Part shown: positions 57,481 through 64,000 of the stretch, piece by piece
Position numbering within the stretch: position 1 is the stretch's first letter
How the letters are laid out: every line of letters begins with the position of its first letter
Assembly (NCBI RefSeq): GCF_030867095.1
Contig: NC_081824.1
Location: 137,483,433-137,547,432 of the forward strand
Direction: 5' to 3'
Length of the DNA: 64,000 nt
From: Alligator mississippiensis
Lineage: Eukaryota; Chordata; Crocodylia; Alligatoridae
Notes under the pieces: generated by a model
The model's database searches: none
The model's input: the letters and a program-made list of their open reading frames with translations, nothing else
What the model was told of the DNA's origin: nothing
Program-made: the position numbers and the translations under genes

Positions 57481-60168
57481 TCCTAGTATTGGTTAGATGC
57501 AAATATGAGTTTTAACACTTGACGGCAACGGAGCTGAACCTCTTTTAGGTGCGGCTCAGGTACTTGTGACCCTGGGGAAGGAGCAGTGGGGGAGGGAGAG
57601 AGAAAGAGACTTTGCCTCTGGGAATGGGGAGGGAGAAAGGGAAAGGAAAATCAAGCAGCACCTGCTGTAGGGGAGGAGAGAGAAGAGAGGGCTGCAGAGG
57701 GGAGCAGTGGCACATCACAAGGCAGAGAAGGAGACATGCCAGGCCAAGCCACTTGCCACTGATACCCCATGGCTTAGGTTGGATCCAGTCACTTTGTAAG
57801 CCAGATCCGTGTGGCAAAGGTACAGAAATGGTTGTTTTCTGAAATATGGAAGCATCTTTTTCATATTTATGGAGGGGCAATTTCATTGTAGAGCTGAACA
57901 CAAGGGCTGAAATCCAAATGTATTTCAAATAGTAGGTCTAATGAGCCTGTAGCATAACCAGGGTGGGGAGACCAGGGCAGCAGCACAAGGCATTCACTTG
58001 CCGAGGGAGGCAGAAAAATAGCAGCTGCTCCTGCAGGCACAGCAGTGGCACAATGACAGTTGGAAGTTGCTGCTGCCCCAGTATATCCCACTGCCCTGGG
58101 TGTACATCTCTGTGATAAACCAAGGCTCAGCTGAAAGTAATCAGACAACCAGGGAGCAGAGAGCTGATTGGGCAACAGGTCACCTTGCTGTGCCGCTGAC
58201 CTGCTTGGAATGACTCACCCTGACTCCACGCTCCGAATCTCTGGCTTGGACTCTTCTGCCTGTTTCTGTCTAAGAGCTTCTGGTTTAGATCATATGCTTG
58301 CCCTGACCACAACCTCATCTTTACCTTTAGCTTGGTGTCCTAGACTCAGACTGATAGCCAGCTTGACTTTGGCTTACACTCTGGTAACTCCCCAAGTTAG
58401 TGTTCTCATGGGGCAGATCTGGGGGTAGGGGGGTTGCAATGGTGCAGTTGCACCCTGATTTGATTCCTGCTGTACCTAAACCAACTGCCTGAGAGGGGTA
58501 GTGGCATTTCTATTCAGGCAGCACTGAGGGAGTCAGTTGGCTTCATGGCTCTTTACAATCTACCTGGCTCTTGCTAATGTCACTCTATTCATAGGTGTTA
58601 ACAGCCCTCTCTCCATTTTAATGGTCTTGATGTTCCACTATTCAAACTATCCTTTTTTCTGCAATATTTGTCTGTGAGTCATTTCTGGTAACGTCTCTCT
58701 TCTATGTCACAACTCTGCAGACTGTCTTTAGCTCTAGCTAAAAATCTTAATTTATATTTAGGAATATTAATCCAAGTGTAGGACTGTATTAATCCAACTG
58801 ACAGTGAAATATTGGAGGCACTGTCAAGATACTCAGGATGACAAGATTTTGTTTTACATATTTCAATAAGAGATGTACATTTAACTATAATGACTACAAG
58901 ACTAATGACACAATATCTTTCGACTATATTTTGCCTAGTTTCTTGTGATTTTAAAACTTAAGCTAGCAAATTAGTGCACATTTCCATAAAGTTATATTTA
59001 TTTTTATTTTTATTTTAAACTGTACAATATAGTGCCATAAAATACAAGATGGAATCACTTCATGACAAAACCTTACAAGTTTTATATGTGATGATGCACC
59101 ACATCATCTGCACCCCCTTTTCAAATCCTAGATCTGCTTATGGTGTGATCTACTTGGACTGACCACCCATGTCTCAGTCACCCCTTTATATATATTGTGG
59201 CCAATGCCATATATGTTGGTACCACCTCTAGAGTCTGACTATATTCAGTTCACTATGTTTTCTCTCTTTAAGGCCAACAGCTGTTGCCTTTGTTATTTCT
59301 GAATGTTAAAAAGACAGTAGTCACAATGGATATACTGCCATAAAATACAAGATGGAATCACTTCATGACAAATATGTAGAGTACTGCCATGTGCTGTTTT
59401 TCCAATGTTCAGTTACTAACTTCACTCTTTATAAGCAGGATGCTGGCCAAATTGCTTAGTTACCAAGTGTGTTTGCATTTGTGTTTACAAACTGAACCTA
59501 TTTCTTCCCTCTTTTGATTAAAAAAAGTTTAGTTACTGAACTAACCCTGTAGTTGCCAAGGCTTAGCCTAGAAAATCTCCCTTCCATTCAGTCAGCAAAA
59601 TGATTCCATTTTTTCAGGAACAGCTTTGAATCATCTTTTTGCCATGCCTGATTACACCCATAAGTCCTTAGGGAATTCTCTATCCTACCCAGAACACAAC
59701 TAACAAACACGTTCTGCAGCTAAGGAACTTACTTCAGGTCAGGTCAGAATGTTGTATTGAAGAAAGCCGTCCAGGCTCTGAAAACTGTATTTTCATGGCC
59801 ACTAGAAAAAGTGCTGTGCCCCACCCAAGGATACCAATACTTCCCCATCTCACTTGGGTATTGTAAGGGTAATTATTAAGATTTGTGGATGGTAACATCT
59901 AAAGAAGAGAGCAAGGGAAAACCCTGTAAATAAATGGAAGAAAAAGCTGAATGAAAGCATGAGATCCAGAACAAAAAGGCCCAGCACAAAGCAAGGACCT
60001 ACAGAATCCAACATTAAATGGTCTGCAGCCCTGACTTGCTTCCAAGGTGATAGGCATCTTTCTTCCAAAATGTCAACATTCCCTGGAAATAAGGTCAAGA
60101 TCAGCAAGCTAGCTAGCAGAAGAGCCAATATTTAAAAGCATGACTTCTTAGGATGCTATATTTGAGAA
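57481..60168. other. No gene; 37-bp exact direct repeat inside
   Basis: Mixed, mostly AT-rich DNA. An identical 37-bp sequence starting TGCCATAAAATACAAGATGG is present at 59,033-59,069 and 59,336-59,372. Around 57,950-58,010, GTAGCATAACCAGGGTGGGG resembles an eroded hAT end. No exon was recognised. Confidence 0.4.
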
Positions 60169-60940
60169 TAGGGCTGTGCGAAACAACGCCATTTCGTTTT
60201 GACTTCCATTTTGCTGATTCAACAGGACAGTGTTTCGTTTCATTTCAAAACCTCTGTTCTGTTTCATTTTTGTGATGACGGAAGTCTCGAGACCGGTGTC
60301 ACCCATCGTCTAGGTAGCCCCTCCCCTCGTCCCACCTGCCATGACTTTGCTGTTATGTGTGATGTATGAGAGGGTTTCAGTGGAGTTCTTTATCAGAGGG
60401 GTTCCCTGATGTGGGTGTACTCACGGTTGCTGCTTCTGTTGTTCCAGGGGGCTCCGCCACCCCTACACCCCGTCCACTTGCCAACCGATCATGTGCTGGT
60501 GGGATGGTGGCCTGCGGTGCATGGCAGGCTTGCTTGCCGCTGGTTTTCTCCAATTGCAGGGACCCAGGCCTAACGGTATCACTTGGCCAGCTTGTTGTCT
60601 ACTCCCACTGGCTCCTCCGCTAGCCCTGGTGGTCCTTCTTCCCTACCCTGTTGTGCCTTTAGAAATAATATTCCGCCTGGGGGGGGAGATTTCCCAGATG
60701 GATGTCCTGGACCCAGCAACCCCTAGGGACTGCTCCACCTGTCCCTGGCTCTGCTTCCTTTAGGGGCCCTGCTAATCTGCGCAGGGTGCCTTGCTGCTCC
60801 CCCTGCTTCCTTCCCCCTGCCTCAGGTAGAGGCTTCGAGCCTCTTCCTGCCTCTGGCAGAGGCTCCAAACTTTGACTCAGCTTTGGCGTGGGTCTGGCGC
60901 AGCCTTGCTGGTGCCTTTCCCAAGAGGGAGCTGCAGCACA

Positions 60941-60998
60941 CCGTCCGTCCGTCCGTCCGTCCGTCCGTCCGTCCTGCCTGCCTGCCTGCCTGCCTGCC
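60941..60998. repeat. (CCGT)n(CCTG)n tetranucleotide repeat
   Basis: About eight CCGT units followed by about six CCTG units within the CpG-rich block. It generates accidental repetitive frames on both strands. Confidence 0.95.
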
Positions 60999-61069
60999 TC
61001 TCGCTCCCTCCTCTCCCGCGGGTGTTGTCAGGGCTTTTAAACTCTCCCATGGCGGCCGACACGGCAGCC

Positions 61070-61215
61070 GCGATTGGCCCGGCTGTTTCCCTCACTGGGA
61101 ACAGCTGTCTAAATAGCCGGCGTAATGCCGGCTCGCGCGGCTGTAATTGCGGCTGCAGCTGCTGCCGCGGTCTCAGCTCCGCCGCCGCCATCTCTCCTGG
61201 AGGTAAGTAACCCTG
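61070..61215 (+). promoter_or_regulatory. CpG-rich promoter-like segment with splice donor
   Basis: An inverted CCAAT box (GATTGGCCC, about 61,073) is followed about 38 bp later by TCTAAATAGCC (TATA-like, about 61,109), then CpG-rich sequence and GGAGGTAAGTAACC (about 61,198-61,211), a consensus 5' splice site. Together these look like a promoter plus first-exon donor within the LTR-like block. Purely motif-based. Confidence 0.35.
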
Positions 61216-61667
61216 CCCAGGGCTCTGTCTCGGGGTTGTGTCTGCCCCGCAATCCTTCCTGACCTCAGTCGGTGCCCGTGATGGCGGCACGCCGCCGTCA
61301 CAATCTTGCTGAAGCTGTTTCATTGTTTTGACATTTTGTCCATAGGCTATAATGGGGAAGCACAAAGCCTATCCATAACTTTGTCATTTCTTGCCTGATT
61401 CAGATGAAACTTGCAGGAATGATAGCCCTTGCTGAGGCCACAAAGTCAGCCAAGTTTCAAAGAGATAGGTGCAGAGGTTTCTGGAAAACTGTACCTTCAG
61501 CTGCTGACAAGCAAAACTCATTTCATGTGTGTGTTAAGGCACAGCAGGGTGAACACTGCAGGTATGGTAGCCCCTGCTGAGGCCAGTTTGCACTTCTTGC
61601 AGTTGGTGGTTAGTCCCGCTGTTTGTAGCTCTTCCAGGATGGCACTCAGTGCCCTTAGGTGTTGTTC

Positions 61668-62087
61668 TCAACCCAAGGTGAATATGATAATATCGTCTAT
61701 ATACGCTGCTGCATACGCTGCATGCTGTGCCAGCAACGTATCCATTAACCTCTGGAAGGTGGCGGCCGCTCCATTGAGTCCAAAGGGCATTCTCACGAAT
61801 TCAAATAGGCCCCAAGGGGTTCCGAACATGGTCTTGGCACAATCGGTGTGGCGCAAGGGAATTTTCCAATACCCCTTTGCTAGGTCAAGGGTTGATATGT
61901 ATTGTGCCTCCCTGATTTTTTCGATGAGGTGGCTTACATACGGCATAGAGAAGGTGTCGAAAGTTGTTAGGGCATTCAACTTTCTAAAGTCTATGCATAA
62001 TCTTAGTGATCCATCGGGCTTTGCCACCAGTACGATTGGGCTACGCCACGGGCTACGTGATGGTTGAATGATCCCCTGCTCCTGCAT
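61668..62087 (-). pseudogene. Gypsy reverse transcriptase, fingers and palm
   Basis: A 139-residue frame with RT motifs in order: PIVLVAKPDGSLRLCIDFRK (motif 1), YISTLDLAKGYWKIPL (first catalytic Asp), FVRMPFGLNGAAATFQRLMD, and YIDDIIIF (catalytic YxDD). The stop after FTLG is followed in the same frame by about 28 conserved-looking residues (HLRALSAILEELQTAGLT). It then breaks at 61,582, so thumb, connection and RNase H are missing. Confidence 0.9.
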
Positions 62088-62138
62088 TCTTGATATTTCT
62101 TGCTGTATTTCTCGTTGCCACTGCTGGGGTATTGGCCT

Positions 62139-62627
62139 TCACCTTTCTCTGACCAACGCACCTGGAGGAATCCTTATCTCATGCTGGATGTTTGTCACTC
62201 TCCCTGGGGTTTCTTGGAACACCCTTCGAAACTTCTCTACTAAGGCTAGTAACTCCTGCTGTTGCTGGCCGTTCAATTCCTTACTCAAGTGCACAGCCTC
62301 TTCCTGTGTGGCTCGTCCTAACCCTGGACAGAGAGGTCCTAGATCCCCTTCCCCTGCCTTCTCTTGTGCCATCCACCCTTGAGGGGTCTTCCAAGCCTTC
62401 AGCATATTTACGTGGTAGACTAGTTGCTCCCAACGGTGGCCCGGTTTACGTACCTCATAATCAACAGGTCCTACTTGTCGTATCACCGTAAACGGTCCTT
62501 GCCACATCGCCAGTTGCTTGCTTGAGGTGGTAGGTATCGAGACCAGAACATGGTCTCCAGGTTGGAAGGTGCGGGCCTTCGTCCTCCTATTGTACTGGGT
62601 CTCCTGCCGCTCTTGTGCATTTCTCAT
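62139..62627 (-). pseudogene. Integrase C-terminus fused to RT leader
   Basis: A 162-residue frame. Residues 1-65 hold the integrase C-terminal module (FQPGDHVLVSI, MWQGPFTVI, GPVDYEV). After a charged, Gln-rich linker, residues about 120-162 (ELLALVEKFRRVFQETPG and HEIRIPPGALV) are the segment that normally precedes gypsy RT. Its single frame links integrase directly to RT, proving the order within one element. It ends at a TGA at a position where the sequence otherwise continues in phase into the RT. Confidence 0.9.
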
Positions 62628-63990
62628 GTTGTGTCCTGCAATCCACTAGGCTTACTGTATACGAGCCTGCAGCTCCTGACGGTATCTCTCTGCAGAGACT
62701 CCTAATCCCACTGGCTGCTCCCACTTCTCTGACAACTTGCAATAAGCCTCTCAGGCTGTGCCCATACACCAACTGGAACGGTGAGTAGCGAGTTGATTCC
62801 TGAGGGGCATCCCGCAAAGCAAATAGCAAGGGTGTGAAAAGGGTGTCCCATCGTCGGGGATCTTCCTGTGAATGGCATCTGAGCAGCCGTTTAATAGTGC
62901 CATTCAGTCTCTCCACCAGGCCGTTCATTTGGGGATGGTAAACCGACGTTCTTAGGTGTGTGATGCCCAGGGTCTTACAAAGGGCCTTCATCACCCCCGA
63001 CATAAAATTCGTCCCTTGATCAGTAAATATTTCTTGCGGGATGCCTACCCGTGCTATCCATTTGAGCAGCTCCTTGGCCACTTTTGGGGCTGTAATGGAC
63101 CTCAGTGGGACGGCTTCTGGGAATCGGGTGGCATAATCCACCAAAACCAGGATGTATTGGTATCCATTGTGTGATTTTGGGAGAGGACCCACTATATCCA
63201 GCGTGACTCTGGAAAATGGAGTCTCAACTATCGGCATCAGCCTTAAGGGCGCTCTAGGTGGCCCCCACTCTTGGGCTCTCTGGCACTCCAGGCATGCTGC
63301 CCCCCACCGTTCCACATCCTCATGCAGGTGTGGCCAGAAGAACTCCTGGGTTAATCTAACCCAGGTTTTGGTACGCCCCAGGTGACCCCCCATTGGGGAG
63401 TCATGGGCCAGTTTCCATATGAGGTGCCGTAGGGGAGATGGGACCACCAGCTGCCTCCCCACCACTGCGCCTCCCTCCTCCCGTTGCACCCAATACAGTA
63501 AGCCACCCATTACCTCGAAGCCTTCTTGCCTTTGGGACGTTCCCTCTCCAGGGTCACTGATCCTCAGCAGCTGGAGCTCCCTGTCCTCCTGTTGAGCCCG
63601 TCGAAACTGCGCAGTGTTCACCAAAGACTCCAATTTAATGCTCTCCTCGATCTCCCGATTGGAGGGTTCGGAGTTCTTGGCCACCCATCCTTCTCCCTGC
63701 TTAATCTGTTTCCGCACCTCTTCAGTTGCTTGCACTCTGTCTAACACAGTGTAGAAGGGTTTCCATTCTCGTCCTAAAATCATGTCGCATGCCAATGATG
63801 GGGCCAGCCCCACCCGCAGCGTACCATGGAATTCCATCACCCTGACGGGCACATAACAGCAGCGGAATCTCATTTCCCCGCCTAAAATACAAGTCATGTT
63901 GATGGTGCCAGCCTCCTTTCTCCCTGTTGGCAGGGCGAGGTCTGCCCGGAGCAAGGACTGGGAACACCCCGTATCTAACATTGCCCGCAC
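62587..63990 (-). pseudogene. Gypsy protease-integrase region
   Basis: A 467-residue frame, open at the window side. Residues 4-8 (MLDTG) are the aspartic protease active site, and DMILGRE (69-75) is the second protease motif. 160-240 is the integrase zinc domain with H196, H203, C233, C236. 255-365 is the catalytic core with D265 (TLDIVGP), D324 (FTDQGTNF) and E360 (NGLVERLNG), a D-D(35)-E arrangement. After residue about 420 the frame leaves the conserved sequence through a frameshift, so the last 45 residues are out of phase. The protein cuts the polyprotein and inserts cDNA in intact relatives. Confidence 0.9.
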
Positions 63991-64000
63991 CGCCTTGCCA

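Larger units (their letters stand above)
60271..61302. mobile_element. 1,032-bp TG...CA block, probable solo LTR, CpG-rich
   Basis: It is bounded by TGTGATGACGG and CCGCCGTCACA, an imperfect inverted pair typical of LTR edges. Flanks ATTTT (60,266-60,270) / ATCTT (61,303-61,307) could be a 5-bp TSD with one change, and the hAT sequence continues on both sides. The block carries a CpG-rich promoter-like 3' half. The orientation is uncertain: minus would agree with the adjacent gypsy element, whereas the promoter-like boxes read plus. Confidence 0.5.
60169..61581 (+). mobile_element. hAT-like element (TAGGGCTGTGCGAAAC), invaded by LTR-like block
   Basis: It starts TAGGGCTGTGCGAAACAACG and runs to 60,270. 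It resumes at 61,303 with CTTGCTGAAGCTGTTTCATT, then CCATAGGCTATAATGGGGAA and CATAACTTTGTCATTTC, and about 1.3 tandem units with GATGAAACTTGCAGGAATGA and AGCAAAACTCATTTCATG. These units are the inverted counterparts of those at 45,295-45,720. The element breaks off at 61,581 at the junction with the gypsy element. Its right end is not in the window. Confidence 0.65.
61582..64000 (-). mobile_element. Gmr1-like Ty3/gypsy retrotransposon, partial and broken
   Basis: Minus-strand pol of a Metaviridae-type LTR retrotransposon. From the right edge it encodes the protease active site, integrase (HHCC, D-D-E, C-terminal GPF module) and then reverse transcriptase up to just past YIDD. Gag and the 5' LTR lie beyond 64,000. 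RNase H and the 3' LTR are absent: homology ends at 61,582 against a hAT-like repeat. The PR-IN-RT order is that of the Gmr1 group described from fishes and other deuterostomes, not of ordinary gypsy. The copy is dead: at least one frameshift (about 62,700-62,740) and several in-frame stops (about 62,650, 62,113 and 61,667). Confidence 0.88.

Noticed and set aside
60871-61260. Host CpG-island promoter and first exon
   Set aside because: The CpG-rich segment is bounded by LTR-like edges inside a transposon and no coding sequence follows. A transposon origin is simpler, though transcripts could still start there.
60872-61365. Frames with RPSVRPSVRP or GRTDGRTDGR repeats
   Set aside because: They are translations of the CCGT/CCTG microsatellite and CpG-rich block, not a protein.

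Overview
This 64 kb window looks like intergenic or intronic DNA from a non-avian sauropsid, most likely a crocodilian. The reasons are the dominance of CR1 LINEs (some young, with the 8-bp ATTCTATG-type 3' tail), many hAT DNA transposons and MITEs, degraded Penelope-like 3' ends, solo LTRs and a Gmr1-type Ty3/gypsy element, with no L1 or Alu. The species call is inference. No host protein-coding gene or exon could be recognised: the open frames are chance frames or decayed transposon coding regions. Family names come from motifs read by eye, and no library search was run. Edges are within about 10-20 bp unless fixed by target-site duplications (TSDs).

Layout. 1-5 kb: GC-rich minisatellites, a small MITE and an old CR1 relic. 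5-8 kb: a CR1 3' end on the minus strand, a palindromic repeat and two MITEs. 8-11.8 kb: no recognised element. 11.8-15.6 kb: a half copy of a TAGGG-type foldback hAT, a 1.8 kb hAT-like element and a MITE. 15.7-21.5 kb: two multi-layer nests. The first is a plus-strand CR1 split by a hAT that is itself split by a solo LTR. The second is a minus-strand CR1 split by a hAT with a perfect 8-bp TSD and by a tRNA-Leu(TAA)/CR1-tail chimera. 22-31 kb: CR1 relic, MITEs and a 707-bp solo LTR. 31-38 kb: SINE-like foldback, a full-length TAGGG foldback hAT with perfect TSD, other hATs, a CR1 3' end and an L3/CR1-like relic. 38-46 kb: three Penelope-like 3' ends, two with decayed hammerhead-ribozyme cores, a MITE with an array of ACTGNNCAGT palindromes, tetranucleotide arrays and a hAT with internal tandem units. 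46-60 kb: MITEs, a second full-length TAGGG foldback hAT, CR1 3' ends, a possible LTR and mostly anonymous AT-rich DNA. 60-64 kb: a hAT-like element invaded by a 1.03 kb CpG-rich TG...CA block, then a broken Ty3/gypsy element on the minus strand running off the right edge.

The most notable structure is at the right end: protease, then integrase, then reverse transcriptase, the reverse of the usual gypsy order. One reading frame carries both the integrase C-terminus and the leader into RT, which makes a chance junction unlikely. This matches the known Gmr1 group. Other notable items are the tRNA-Leu/CR1 chimera, the base-resolved nests, the hammerhead remnants and the palindrome-array MITE. 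Nothing here works together as a pathway; the window records successive transposition.
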